33,982 nucleotides of DNA from Pelobacter sp. (GCA_030824515.1 JAVBXN010000031.1:1-33982); one strand, 5' to 3'. Positions 23,905 to 33,616 are shown, counted from the first letter of the stretch. Numbers and translations are program-made. Notes: generated from the letters alone by a model not told the origin.

Positions 23905-24108
23905 TCAATAGTGCGGTGGCGGTTCTTCCTGATCAGGATCCCGTGTTGCAGAAGGATTCATCATCAGTGACTGTTCCTTCAACAGCGCGACCTCGCGCCT
24001 CAGCAGCTCTATAGCCAGATCCTGCCTGCAGACGATCTCGTTCAACTCCTGAATGGTCTTCTCCTGATGCATATACTTCAGTTCCAGTTCATCAATCCGC
24101 TCTTCCAT
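23905..24108 (-). CDS. slyX: SlyX-family protein
   Basis: A 67-residue, almost wholly coiled-coil protein. It begins MEERIDELELKYMHQEKT, continues with QELNEIVCRQDLAIELL, and ends in the typical proline-rich tail with EEPPPHY, the SlyX signature. The ATG at 24108 has a GGGGG site; the GTG six codons upstream does not. SlyX is widespread in Proteobacteria, often near slyD, but its function is unknown. Here the SlyD-like gene is about 6 kb away, so the linkage is not retained. Confidence 0.93.
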   Translation of the reverse strand: MEERIDELELKYMHQEKTIQELNEIVCRQDLAIELLRREVALLKEQSLMMNPSATRDPDQEEPPPHY

Positions 24109-24305
24109 TGGCACCCCCTGTACCACTTAGTTAACAACACGCCAATTAACTGTTTTCAACCAGGTGAATTAAATCTTTGTTTCTAACAAATTGACTTTTA
24201 ATATCGGGTTTTCGTGATACTATACAAGCGATTGAAATTCAAGGCTTTTATGACGCAATCCATATATTCAAATGGCTGCACATCAAACTATCCGGAGGTA
24301 TCAAG

Positions 24306-25064
24306 ATGCGATTTTCAACGAGTATGGCAATGTTATTCCTGTCGATCACAGTCCCGCTCACATGCATGGCCGAAGACATTCGCGTCGGCGCCGGCGCCGC
24401 TCCAACCGAGAATATCCTCAAACCGATCAAGCCGCACTTTGAAAAAGCCACCGGGCTGACCCTGGTAACATTTGCATCCGGCCCTAAAAATGCCTTTATA
24501 GATCTGGAAAAGGGCTCCCTGGACGCTGCGGCGGCCGGTCTGTCGTTCGATGACTGGATGGCGCTGCTAAAAAAGGAAAGCGTTAATGTTGCGGACCCTA
24601 AAGCATACCAGAGCGTCGTAATCGGCAAGGACAAGGTCATAGTGCTGACACATAAGTCCAACCCGGTCAAGAATCTTTCCAAGGATCAGCTCAAAAGCAT
24701 CTTCACCGGCAAAACCACCAACTGGAAGGATGTTGGCGGTAATGACGCCCCGGTCCTGATTGTCTGGGGCAAACTCACCCAAGGAACCAACAGCATGTTC
24801 GTCAAGAACATGATGGACGGCGCCGAACCGACAAAAGAAGTCCTGGAAGCAACCACCGCGGAAGACATCAAAAACTCGGTGGAAACCAATCCGGAGGCGA
24901 TCGGCATAGGCCCGCTGTCACTGGCGGGGCCAACACTCAACATCCCGTCTACACCGGAACTCTCTCGCGCCATTACACTGATCACAAAGGGGGCCCCAAA
25001 AGCAGGAGTCCAGAAGCTGATCAGCTTTATTGCAGGTGATGGGAATCAATACGTGAAGAAGTAA
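24306..25064 (+). CDS. Periplasmic solute-binding protein (PstS/PBP-like)
   Basis: A 252-residue exported binding protein. A signal peptide (1-22; MRFSTSMAMLFLSITVPLTC, likely cleaved after CMA) precedes a type II periplasmic-binding fold: IRVGAGAAPTENILKPIKPHFEKATG, a segment with SGPKNAFIDLEKGSLDAAAAG, VIVLTHKSNPVKNLSKDQLKSIFTG, TNWKDVGG and a late TNPEAIGIGPLS. The LSKDQLxxIFTGKxTNWKDVGG stretch is shared with phosphate-binding PstS-like proteins, but no ABC permease or ATPase gene is near. GGAGGTATC lies just before the ATG. The next gene, 68 bases on, is a chemoreceptor, so the likely job is to present ligand to it. The ligand cannot be named; phosphate, another oxyanion or an organic acid are possible. 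Confidence 0.9.
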   Translation: MRFSTSMAMLFLSITVPLTCMAEDIRVGAGAAPTENILKPIKPHFEKATGLTLVTFASGPKNAFIDLEKGSLDAAAAGLSFDDWMALLKKESVNVADPKAYQSVVIGKDKVIVLTHKSNPVKNLSKDQLKSIFTGKTTNWKDVGGNDAPVLIVWGKLTQGTNSMFVKNMMDGAEPTKEVLEATTAEDIKNSVETNPEAIGIGPLSLAGPTLNIPSTPELSRAITLITKGAPKAGVQKLISFIAGDGNQYVKK

Positions 25065-25132
25065 CCGACCACTTCTGCTGCTTTTCCAGACTTTTTGAAA
25101 ATATTTCAAGCGCACATCTAACGGGACTCTGC

Positions 25133-27583
25133 ATGAAAATAAAGACCAAGCTAACCTTCAATATCATACTGGTGGTGGTTGCAGTCGGAATTGTAGTTGC
25201 CACCAGTATCTTCGGCATGAAATTCGTCAAGGACAAGCTCTCCTACCTGACACAGAAGAGTACTCCCTACCAGATGCGAACGGTGGAGTTTCAACGAGAG
25301 CTTCAAGGCGCCATCACCGATCTGGTCAAGGTCAATGCGGCACTCAATATGAACGAGTACAAGGGATTCAGGACCGAGGCAGAAAAATCGCTTGGCACGG
25401 TCAAGTCCGCTCAACAGGCTCTGGAAGAGATGAGTAACAACAAGCTCGGCACCTATGACGAGCTCTCCCAGATCGCACAGGAACTTTTCACCACCGATGA
25501 GACCAAACTATCTTCCGCGGCAGCGGCATCCGAGGCCAAGAACAAGGTTTCCCAGCGTCTGAAGGAGTCATCAGCCCGCTTGAAGGAGATGGATAAACGG
25601 GTACGCAATCTGCAACTGAGCCGTTCGGCGGCATTCTCATCAGCCCTCGATGAAACCGGCAGATTTTCCGGCCACCTGAGGAGCGTGGAAGATTTGCGCA
25701 ACCTGATCAAAGACCTGCAACTGATTGCAATAACTGTACAAAACGCCCAGAAAAGCACCGCCGTATTGATAGCCAAAGGAAAAGTCAATTCCGTTTTGAA
25801 TCGTATCAGCAAAAATGAATTCAATATCAACAACAAGACCATTTCCACAGATGTAAAAACCGTGGCCGATAAGCTGGATGAGTATATAAAATTTCAATCG
25901 GCATCGCTGACTCAGAAGGATGATGCATCCAGAAACAAGGCTGCTGATTCCGGGAAAGAGCTGTCGGAGAAACTGAATGGCCTTTATCTGAATCTTGACC
26001 AGGAATCAACCCTGGCAAGCGAAAAGCTGGGTATCGAAACCGGCAAACAAGGTGGCACCTTCACCCAGTCGAATATTGCCAACAGTATTTTGCTGGCCAA
26101 TTCCGAACTGGTGGCGATGGGTATCATGGTGGAGGCTCACACCACTAAACTATTTACCCTTGAATCTGTTGCCGAGGTGGACAAGGCTGCCGCCGAAACC
26201 CAGGCGCTTTTCGGCAGGATCGCGGAACAGGCAAAATCGGTTGAAAAGTCCCTTAGAAAACTTGGTGTAAAGGACGAGATCAAGATCCTGAACTCTTCGG
26301 TCGCCTCTCTCGGGAGCATCCGCAATGAGCTTTTCTCTGCCAACGGCATTGTGGATACACTCAAAAAGCAACTTGCCGCAAACGAGCAGACGATAAAGCT
26401 GGGTGACAAACTACGCACCATCGTCCTCAAGCAGGCCGAAAAAGGCAAGGAGACAGTCACCGCCGCGCGCAGCGAACAGGAAAAGGCCATAGCTTCGGTA
26501 AACAGGATTGTGCAGACCAGCATCACACTGCTGATTTCCATCAGCGTAGCCGCAATAGTTATCGGCATCCTGTTCGGAATCTGGGTTTTCAGATCGGTCT
26601 CGCGCCCTCTGGGCGACCTGATCAACGTGACTAACAGCGTGGCCGGCGGCGATCTGCACACCGGCAACATCAAGCATTCCAACGATGAATTCGGTCAGGT
26701 CCAGACTTCCATGGAAAAGATGGTCCTCAACCTGCGCGACATGGCCGGCAAAATAACCGACTCCACCACCACTATTGCCAGCAGTTCCGAGGAACTTTCC
26801 TCCACTGCAATCGAACTTGACCGCAACTCGCAGACACAGACCAGCCAGATAGAACAGTCGGTTACGGCCATGACCGAGATGGTGCAAACCATCCAGGATG
26901 TTTCGCAGAATGCATCCAATACCTCGGATGCGGCCGGCAAAATGAAAAGCATAGCCCTTGATGGCCAGAAAGCGCTGGACGACACCTCCAGGGAACTGGT
27001 TTCGTTCGCAGAAATCGTACGTCAGTCGGCAGAAAAGATCGAAACGCTCGGAGTAAAATCAGAGGCTATCAACAACATTGTGGATATGATCAAGGACATT
27101 GCCGACCAGACCAATCTGCTGGCGTTGAATGCCTCAATCGAGGCCGCCCGCGCCGGCGAAATGGGGCGAGGTTTTGCAGTTGTGGCCGACAGCGTCCGGC
27201 AACTGGCGCACCGCACCATCGAATCGTCAACCGAGATCAGCCGCACCGTCAAGGAGATGCAGACCGAAGTCGCAGGTTCGGTAGCCTTCATGCAGAATGA
27301 GCGCAAGGCTATTGACAAAATTGTGGCCCACGTCGATGCCACCCAACGTTCGATGGGAGAGATCGTAACCTGCGTCGAACATGTCTTCGATATGATCCAG
27401 ACCATAGCAACCTCAACCGAAGAGCAATCTGCCACGGCAGAGGATGTCAACCGGAACATGGTTTCAATCAACGATATCACCCGTCAGCTTTCCGCCTCGG
27501 TGGGAGACATCAAGGGAACATCGGAAAGCTTTGCCCGACTTGCTTCGGAACTAAACCAGATGGTTGCATGGTTCAGGCTGTAA
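25133..27583 (+). CDS. Methyl-accepting chemotaxis protein with large periplasmic domain
   Basis: An 816-residue chemoreceptor. Transmembrane helix 1 is at about 8-29 and helix 2 at about 461-486, enclosing a helix-rich periplasmic sensor of some 430 residues. This is far larger than the usual four-helix bundle and may be a double bundle of the HBM kind. A HAMP domain (about 487-540; RPLGDLINVTNSVAGGDL) follows, then the coiled signalling domain with the conserved hairpin tip DQTNLLALNASIEAARAGE and the following GRGFAVVADSVRQLAHRT. It would control CheA through CheW. There is no C-terminal CheR-tether pentapeptide (it ends MVAWFRL). A terminator follows at 27627-27657. It is probably co-transcribed with the binding protein upstream. 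Confidence 0.95.
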   Translation: MKIKTKLTFNIILVVVAVGIVVATSIFGMKFVKDKLSYLTQKSTPYQMRTVEFQRELQGAITDLVKVNAALNMNEYKGFRTEAEKSLGTVKSAQQALEEMSNNKLGTYDELSQIAQELFTTDETKLSSAAAASEAKNKVSQRLKESSARLKEMDKRVRNLQLSRSAAFSSALDETGRFSGHLRSVEDLRNLIKDLQLIAITVQNAQKSTAVLIAKGKVNSVLNRISKNEFNINNKTISTDVKTVADKLDEYIKFQSASLTQKDDASRNKAADSGKELSEKLNGLYLNLDQESTLASEKLGIETGKQGGTFTQSNIANSILLANSELVAMGIMVEAHTTKLFTLESVAEVDKAAAETQALFGRIAEQAKSVEKSLRKLGVKDEIKILNSSVASLGSIRNELFSANGIVDTLKKQLAANEQTIKLGDKLRTIVLKQAEKGKETVTAARSEQEKAIASVNRIVQTSITLLISISVAAIVIGILFGIWVFRSVSRPLGDLINVTNSVAGGDLHTGNIKHSNDEFGQVQTSMEKMVLNLRDMAGKITDSTTTIASSSEELSSTAIELDRNSQTQTSQIEQSVTAMTEMVQTIQDVSQNASNTSDAAGKMKSIALDGQKALDDTSRELVSFAEIVRQSAEKIETLGVKSEAINNIVDMIKDIADQTNLLALNASIEAARAGEMGRGFAVVADSVRQLAHRTIESSTEISRTVKEMQTEVAGSVAFMQNERKAIDKIVAHVDATQRSMGEIVTCVEHVFDMIQTIATSTEEQSATAEDVNRNMVSINDITRQLSASVGDIKGTSESFARLASELNQMVAWFRL

Positions 27584-27626
27584 ATAAATACAACAACGAC
27601 CCACAAGAATATGCTTGCATATTATT

Positions 27627-27657
27627 AAAAAAGGCCGGGGAAACCCGGCCTTTTTTT
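27627..27657 (+). terminator. Intrinsic terminator after chemoreceptor gene
   Basis: GGCCGGG (27633-27639) pairs with CCCGGCC (27644-27650) around a GAAA loop, extended by A/T pairs and followed by seven T residues. It is preceded by a separate palindrome, AATATGC/GCATATT at 27608-27623. Confidence 0.9.
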
Positions 27658-27761
27658 GTTGTCTGACTATAATGTCAGGAATATGTCAGTTGATTATTCT
27701 TGGGCAAACATTAACCTGTCGCCCCACCCCAGGCAGGCTGGTTGTATCAAATTTTTAGCCA

Positions 27762-27790
27762 GTTACATAAACCTATTTTAGTGGTAATAT
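27762..27790 (+). promoter_or_regulatory. Weak candidate promoter for the nucleotidase gene
   Basis: GTTACA (27762-27767), a 17-base spacer and TAATAT (27785-27790) give a leader of about 65 bases. Both boxes match only 4 of 6 positions. No other element is evident between the terminator at 27657 and the ATG. Confidence 0.3.
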
Positions 27791-27861
27791 TCTAACAATA
27801 TTGCTTCAACGCAAGACCACCGCAAGTCCCGCTAATATGCAGATGATTGGAGGGGTGTCCT

Positions 27862-30800
27862 ATGATAACGGAACAGATACGGCGCAGTTTCACCATCGTT
27901 ACCACGTTAATCATCCTGACCCTTCTCTTTTCTCCGGTTGCATTTCCCGCACCGGCTGTCCCGGTTACATTCAGTATCCTGCACACCAATGACTTTCATG
28001 GCCAGATGGAACCCGCAGCCAGCAACCCCGGCAGCGCGCGTGTCGCCCAGGTGGTCAACGATATCCGCACCTCCGCAGGCGCCTCCAATGTGCTCCTGGT
28101 CGACGCCGGTGATCAAATGCAGGGCAGCCTGCTTTCAAACCTGCAGAATGGCTTGCCTGTCATCGCCACTTATAACTCCATGGGCTATAACGTGGCCACC
28201 TTCGGCAATCACGAATTCGACTGGGGCCAGACCACCCTGTCGGCGCGCACGACCCAGGCCGCCTATCCCTACGTTACCGCCAATATCGTGAAAAATGACA
28301 CCGGCAACTGTGCCACCGCTGGCTGGACTAAACCAGATTTTGCCGACGCCCCTTATCAGATTCTCACTGCCGGCAGCGCCCCCAATACCGTCAAAGTGGC
28401 TTTCATCGGTGTTACCACTCCCGAAACGCCCGCCATCATTGTCCAAAGCGCCACCGCCGGCCTCTGTTTCAAAGACCCCGCCGATTCCATCCTCCACTAT
28501 TACGATGCCATGAAGAGCCAGGCGGACGTGATTGTGGTACTGAGCCACCTCGGTTACATGGATGGCGGATACGGTTACGGCTTCCCGGTCTACGGTGACC
28601 AGACTCTGGCCAGCATGCTGAACAGCGCCGGCAAGCCTGCCAACCTGATTGTGGGGGGGCACAGCCACACAAACCTGACTGCTGCAACCGTGATTGGGAG
28701 TACAACCATTGTGCAGGCTTATTACAATGGGCGCACAGTGGGTCGCGCCGATGTGACCGTCGGGAGCGATGGCTCGGTTGGCATTGCCTGGTCGAGAACC
28801 ACCGGTTTTACTGCCGGCGACAAGGATCCCGTCATTGACGCGCTCGTCACAAGCTATGCCACCGACCCCGCTTACCTGGCCCTGATTAACCAGCCCATCG
28901 GTTATTCGTCCGTTGACCTGGCTCGAGATTACAACGGCGACAACATGATGGGCACATTCATCGATGATGCCATCTACAACCACCTGAACAGCGATGCCGA
29001 ACCTGCTAACGATGTTGACATGTTCTTCAACAACCCTGGCGGTATCCGCACCGACTGGTGCTACAATGGCAGTATCTGGGTGACGACCGGATGCACGACC
29101 GGCCTGCACGCACCAGCGCTGCTCACCTATGGCAACATGTACCAGGTCCTGCCCTTCGGCAACGCCACCGTCGTCGGCCAGATGACCGGAACCCAGATTT
29201 TGGAGTTGCTGCACCAGTCCGCCACCCTGTTCAAGGGGGCCATCCAGCCGGCCGGTATTCGCTACTCGTTCTACTCCTACACGGATACCAACCCCGGGCC
29301 TCAACCCTATGCCTGGGGCGCTTTCGATGTCACGGTCTACAACAAAGCCACTCATGCCTGGGATGAGCTGGACCTGAAGAAGATCTACCGGGTCGGCACC
29401 AACGAGTTCCTGGCCCCAGCCGGTCAGGACGGTTTCACCCCTTTCAAGTACATGACAAATGTCACCTACTGGGGTGACATGCTCAATGCCGTCAATGCCC
29501 ATGTTGCCGCCAATCACGCTACAACGGACAGCGCATACAAGGGGCCCGCCGCTGACGGCCTGCTTGACGGCCGGATCGTTCGGGACGGCACTAGCGCCGG
29601 CGGCAGCATCGTCCCGCTGACAATCCTGCATCACAACGATTCCCACGGCAATCTGGTCAAGGGAACCTACGTCGGCTACACACAGCTCGCGACCCTTATC
29701 AGGCAGGAGCGGCTGCACAACCCCGGGCGTACCCTGCTGCTCAGCGCCGGCGACAACATCCAGGGAGACCAGATGATGTACCACTTCAGGACCGCGCCGA
29801 ATGGTTTCGCCTCCGACGGCACACCACTGGCCGCTGAACTGCAGTTCAACCCGCTAATCAAGGCATTCAACAGCATGGGTTACGATGCCATGACACTGGG
29901 CAACCATGAGTTCAACTTCGGCAGGGAGGTTTTCAGGAGTGTGCTGGGCCAGGCCACCTTCCCGCTTCTGCAGGCCAATGTCATTGATAATGGCGCCTAT
30001 GGACTGGCTGCGACAAGCCCATCAGGTATCCAGCCATCAGTGACAAAGACCGTAGGCCCGGAAAACATCACGGTTGCCATACTTGGTATAGGCAACCATC
30101 GCATCCCCAGCTACGAACTCCCCAGCAACATCCCCGGCCTGACCTTCAGCAACCCGCTTACCCGGGCTCAGGAACTATCCAGTGCGCTGCGTCCGACCAG
30201 CGACGTGGTCATCGCGCTGACCCATATCGGTTTCGCTGAAAACCCCGCCAGCGAGGAAGTGGACACACTGGTGGACACCAATCTGGCCGGCACCGTTACC
30301 GGCCTGGATGCCATCATCGGCGGTCACAGTCACACCAACCCGGTGAACGGTTTGCCCCCGTACAAGTACCTGCCGGCCATCATCAGCGACCCTGACGGTA
30401 AACCTGTCATCGCCACGCAGGCTTACCGCTACAACAACACCCTGGGAGAAGCGGTCCTAGGACTGCGCGCCAGGGTTGGCAGCAGCGGCTACGATGTCGT
30501 CAGCCAGACCGGACGTTATCTGACCGTATCCTCAAGCACTCCTGAGGATGCAGCAGTCAAGGCAATTATCGATCCTTTTGTAACCGTGCTTGCCGACTAC
30601 AACAACAGGGTCGTCGGAGCCACCACCGCTCCCATCGACTCCCTTCAGGGCTTCACCCAGGAAACCGGCGGCGCGAACCTGCAGGCCGATGCAGCCGTGT
30701 ACGAGTTGAAGTTCCTGCAGGGCATCCCGGTTGACCTGCACCTCTCCGGAGCCATGACCAACAAGTTGATTGCATCCGGCGCAACCCCGGCCAGTCCCGT

Positions 30801-32091
30801 CACCCTGAAAATATCGGATTTGTACTCTGCCATGCCCTATGAGAACTCGCTGGTGGTCATCAGCATGAACGGCCCGCAGATCAAGTCCATCCTTGAGCGG
30901 GGCTTCCGCAACTACTATTATTACAAATATGTGGCTGGCTACGGCGGCTATTCCTACTACACCAACTGCATGCTCGATACGGACGCTGCCGGCAGGATCG
31001 TCTATGATGACCGCTACCCCGCCCTGCCGAATGGGCACAACGTGGTATCTTTGAGCATCAACGGAACGCCCGTCGATTTCGAGGATGCCTCCAGGTTTTA
31101 CAATATCTCGACCATCAACTATCTGGCCGCCGGTTCCTGCAATTTCAACGATGCCGGCACAACACTCTGGCCGCTCGGGCAGATCGTGCATGACAGGCAG
31201 CACTATGTGCGGGATGCGGTCATCGACTATATCGGCTTCAAGGGCACTGTCAGCCCGGCCGTCGAAGGGCGCCTCACCTTCACGACCTACCATGGCATCT
31301 CCGGAACGCTGGGAGCGGCCGGCGCAGATGGGACAGTAACCTACACCGGCGGCTCAACCATGTCCGACGCCGTCACCGGCGCCTATTCCTTCCAGGTACA
31401 AAGCGGCTGGAGCGGCACGGTGACGGCTGCTAAACCGGGCATTCTTTTTTCGCCTGCCAGCAGGAGCTATACAAATGTAACCACGGATATGACCGGCCAG
31501 GATTATGCGGTGCTCCCACCGACCGTCAGCGGTGTTTCCCCGTCAAGCGGCCCGACCACCGGCGGAACCGTGGTAATAATAACCGGCACTAACTTTACCG
31601 GCGCCACTGCTGTAAAGTTCGGACTTGACGGAGCCACCGGCTTCACCGTTCACTCCCCCACCCTGACCAGCGCCACTTCGCCAGCCGGCATTGCCGGGAT
31701 GATCGCCGATATTACCGTCACAACACCGGCCGGAACCAGCCCGGTCAGCCCGGCCGACGAATTTATCTACCTGCAGCCGGTTGTGGCAAAGAACATCACA
31801 ACCGACACCTACTATACAAACTTGGCCACGGCCATTTCAGCCGCCCTTGCGGGCGCTGAAATCCGGATGCTGGATACGTGGTTGGATGGCGATTTCATTC
31901 TGGATAAGGGCATGACTCTGAACGGAGGCTGGAACATCAGCTTCCAGAGCAACGGGGATCAGCCGACCTCGCTGAAGGGAAGTCTTACGGTGAAGGGCGG
32001 CAACTCGACGGTTAAGACCGTACAGGTTAAGGGACAGCTCGTGCTGCAGACCGGGAGCCTGCAGGTCAACGATGTAACTGTTCTGCCATAG
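27862..32091 (+). CDS. Secreted tandem 5'-nucleotidase / 2',3'-cyclic phosphodiesterase-like protein
   Basis: A 1409-residue exported protein. A signal peptide (about 1-32, ending FPAPA) is followed by two complete nucleotidase units. Unit 1 (about 35-540) has the metal-site motifs TNDFHGQ, DAGDQMQG, GNHEFDWG, SHLG and GGHSHT and a C-domain with NNPGGIRTDW. Unit 2 (about 584-1130) has HNDSHGN, SAGDNIQG, GNHEFNFG, THIG and GGHSHT, but the C-domain position of NPGGIR reads HLSGAMTN, so its substrate site has changed. A carboxypeptidase-regulatory-like segment (about 1150-1218), an IPT/TIG domain (about 1219-1300) and a beta-rich tail with LNGGWNISF follow. GGAGGGG precedes the ATG at 27862. It would release phosphate from extracellular nucleotides. 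No anchor is seen. Confidence 0.92.
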   Translation: MITEQIRRSFTIVTTLIILTLLFSPVAFPAPAVPVTFSILHTNDFHGQMEPAASNPGSARVAQVVNDIRTSAGASNVLLVDAGDQMQGSLLSNLQNGLPVIATYNSMGYNVATFGNHEFDWGQTTLSARTTQAAYPYVTANIVKNDTGNCATAGWTKPDFADAPYQILTAGSAPNTVKVAFIGVTTPETPAIIVQSATAGLCFKDPADSILHYYDAMKSQADVIVVLSHLGYMDGGYGYGFPVYGDQTLASMLNSAGKPANLIVGGHSHTNLTAATVIGSTTIVQAYYNGRTVGRADVTVGSDGSVGIAWSRTTGFTAGDKDPVIDALVTSYATDPAYLALINQPIGYSSVDLARDYNGDNMMGTFIDDAIYNHLNSDAEPANDVDMFFNNPGGIRTDWCYNGSIWVTTGCTTGLHAPALLTYGNMYQVLPFGNATVVGQMTGTQILELLHQSATLFKGAIQPAGIRYSFYSYTDTNPGPQPYAWGAFDVTVYNKATHAWDELDLKKIYRVGTNEFLAPAGQDGFTPFKYMTNVTYWGDMLNAVNAHVAANHATTDSAYKGPAADGLLDGRIVRDGTSAGGSIVPLTILHHNDSHGNLVKGTYVGYTQLATLIRQERLHNPGRTLLLSAGDNIQGDQMMYHFRTAPNGFASDGTPLAAELQFNPLIKAFNSMGYDAMTLGNHEFNFGREVFRSVLGQATFPLLQANVIDNGAYGLAATSPSGIQPSVTKTVGPENITVAILGIGNHRIPSYELPSNIPGLTFSNPLTRAQELSSALRPTSDVVIALTHIGFAENPASEEVDTLVDTNLAGTVTGLDAIIGGHSHTNPVNGLPPYKYLPAIISDPDGKPVIATQAYRYNNTLGEAVLGLRARVGSSGYDVVSQTGRYLTVSSSTPEDAAVKAIIDPFVTVLADYNNRVVGATTAPIDSLQGFTQETGGANLQADAAVYELKFLQGIPVDLHLSGAMTNKLIASGATPASPVTLKISDLYSAMPYENSLVVISMNGPQIKSILERGFRNYYYYKYVAGYGGYSYYTNCMLDTDAAGRIVYDDRYPALPNGHNVVSLSINGTPVDFEDASRFYNISTINYLAAGSCNFNDAGTTLWPLGQIVHDRQHYVRDAVIDYIGFKGTVSPAVEGRLTFTTYHGISGTLGAAGADGTVTYTGGSTMSDAVTGAYSFQVQSGWSGTVTAAKPGILFSPASRSYTNVTTDMTGQDYAVLPPTVSGVSPSSGPTTGGTVVIITGTNFTGATAVKFGLDGATGFTVHSPTLTSATSPAGIAGMIADITVTTPAGTSPVSPADEFIYLQPVVAKNITTDTYYTNLATAISAALAGAEIRMLDTWLDGDFILDKGMTLNGGWNISFQSNGDQPTSLKGSLTVKGGNSTVKTVQVKGQLVLQTGSLQVNDVTVLP

Positions 32092-32134
32092 TTATCAGCG
32101 AACGTAACAAATACTTATATACCCAGGCGAATAC

Positions 32135-33457
32135 TTACTTGACAGGCCATCCCCGTTCAAAACCGGGCGGATGGAAGTTCTCCTTCGTGCGGTTGTAGTA
32201 ACCGAACTGCAGGCGCGGATACTCCTTCTTCAAGCGTTCCAGCAGGCGATACATGCCGATCCCCTTGCCTGTCACCCCCATCTCGCGATTGTAATACTCC
32301 GGATCGATCGACAGGTTGCGCATCTGGATCATGTCAATGCCGGTCTCACCCACAAAACGCAGTAGTTCCTCAACCTCTTGAGGGGCATCGCTGACACCCG
32401 GCGACACCAGGTAGTTGATCATCGTAAAGCGCCCGGCCTGTTTGGCAAAATTCACCGAGCGCAAAACGTCGGCGAAACTGTACCCTTTGGGACGGTAATA
32501 GCGGTTATAAATATCTTCGCGGACCGAATTCATCGAAAAGCGGAACGAGTCCATGCCGGCGTCACACAGCAACCGGACCCTGTCCGGAATGGAACCGTTG
32601 GTGTTAAAGTTGACCGTGCCGCGTGAAGTAGCCTTTTTCATGCGGCGGGTGGCCTCGGCAATCGTGTCGGCCTGCAGAATCGGATCCCCTTCGCATCCCT
32701 GGCCGTATGAAACAATGGCCTGCTCGGCCTGTTCCAGATGCGGCACCGCGATTTCGCACAACTCTTCGGGTGTAGGTACAAAGCTGATCCGCTCATGGTT
32801 GGAGGGGCAGCACTCCGACTCCTGCAGTGAGATGCATCCCAGGCAAGCCGAGTTGCAGACCGGCGAAGTCGGCAACGGGGCTTCCCAGCGGCGGTAAAAG
32901 AGGTTCTTGGCTGCGAAACAGTGATAATCAACCGCGCAGCGGGAGAGCTGCTCCAGCAGGCGATTATCCGGCATCTCCTTCAGCATCTTGCGCACCAGCG
33001 GATCCAGGGTACGGTCGTCGTAGTTGACCGGATTCCAGTTGCTGTTGCTGTCCACCTTACTGGCGGCCACTACAAAACAGTCGCGCTCCTCGTCCCAGCC
33101 CACAGCGGTGTAGGACCAGAGCGGCAGTAAAGAAGCCTTGCCGGAATAGTCGCAGGCCGGCAGCAGCGTACGCATGTATCCCGGCGCCATGAAAGCCGAC
33201 ACGGCCTGTATGCGCTGACTGCGTCTCCCTTCGCGGATGGTATCGACCGTGACAAAGGCTTTCTTGCGGGAATCCCAGGCAATCGGTGGCATGGCCGGCA
33301 TCGTGAACAGCCGGCTATCCTCCGGAAGTGGTATCAGCTCGACCTCCTCCGGCAAAAGTGGCACAGTGCCGTTGATGCCGGCCATGCAGAGTTCCGGGTG
33401 ATCGAAAATGTTTCCGGTGGAATCGGCATAAATCATTTTAGGCATGCGACGCGACAT
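32135..33457 (-). CDS. Radical SAM protein of unknown function
   Basis: A 440-residue protein with the radical SAM cluster motif C-x3-C-x2-C in CNSACLGC, near the middle rather than the N-terminus. About 200 residues precede it, including DYHCFAAKNLFYRRWEAPLPTSPV just before the cluster. The barrel features that follow include AIVSYGQGCEGDPIL (GGEP-like region), NTNGSIP and SFRFSMNS (strand 5). More cysteines (SECC) stand right after the cluster site. The long N-terminal region (DUF-like, with SRKKAFVTVDTI) and the absence of partner genes leave the reaction unknown. GGGAG precedes the ATG at 33457 by 6 bases; an ATG two codons upstream is too close to that site. It lies downstream of the symporter gene's terminator. 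Confidence 0.87.
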   Translation of the reverse strand: MSRRMPKMIYADSTGNIFDHPELCMAGINGTVPLLPEEVELIPLPEDSRLFTMPAMPPIAWDSRKKAFVTVDTIREGRRSQRIQAVSAFMAPGYMRTLLPACDYSGKASLLPLWSYTAVGWDEERDCFVVAASKVDSNSNWNPVNYDDRTLDPLVRKMLKEMPDNRLLEQLSRCAVDYHCFAAKNLFYRRWEAPLPTSPVCNSACLGCISLQESECCPSNHERISFVPTPEELCEIAVPHLEQAEQAIVSYGQGCEGDPILQADTIAEATRRMKKATSRGTVNFNTNGSIPDRVRLLCDAGMDSFRFSMNSVREDIYNRYYRPKGYSFADVLRSVNFAKQAGRFTMINYLVSPGVSDAPQEVEELLRFVGETGIDMIQMRNLSIDPEYYNREMGVTGKGIGMYRLLERLKKEYPRLQFGYYNRTKENFHPPGFERGWPVK

Positions 33458-33586
33458 ATTCATCTCCCGAATCAGTTCTTGGCACTCTAACCCCTAAGGC
33501 TGAATTTTTCAATTACTAGTGATAATTTCACACAAACAATCAGCAGGTACGACGTACGCAACCATAATCAGCAAAATAATCAGCAC

Positions 33587-33616
33587 AAAAAAAAGGGGAC
33601 GACCGAAGCCGTCCCC
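33587..33616 (-). terminator. Intrinsic terminator of the symporter gene
   Basis: On the minus strand GGGGACG (33616-33610) pairs with CGTCCCC (33601-33595) around an eight-base loop and is followed by eight U residues (33594-33587). Confidence 0.9.

Noticed and set aside
28135..29784. Long antisense frame of 549 codons inside the nucleotidase gene
   Set aside because: No recognisable domain; the opposite strand carries clear metallophosphatase motifs. A codon-bias shadow.
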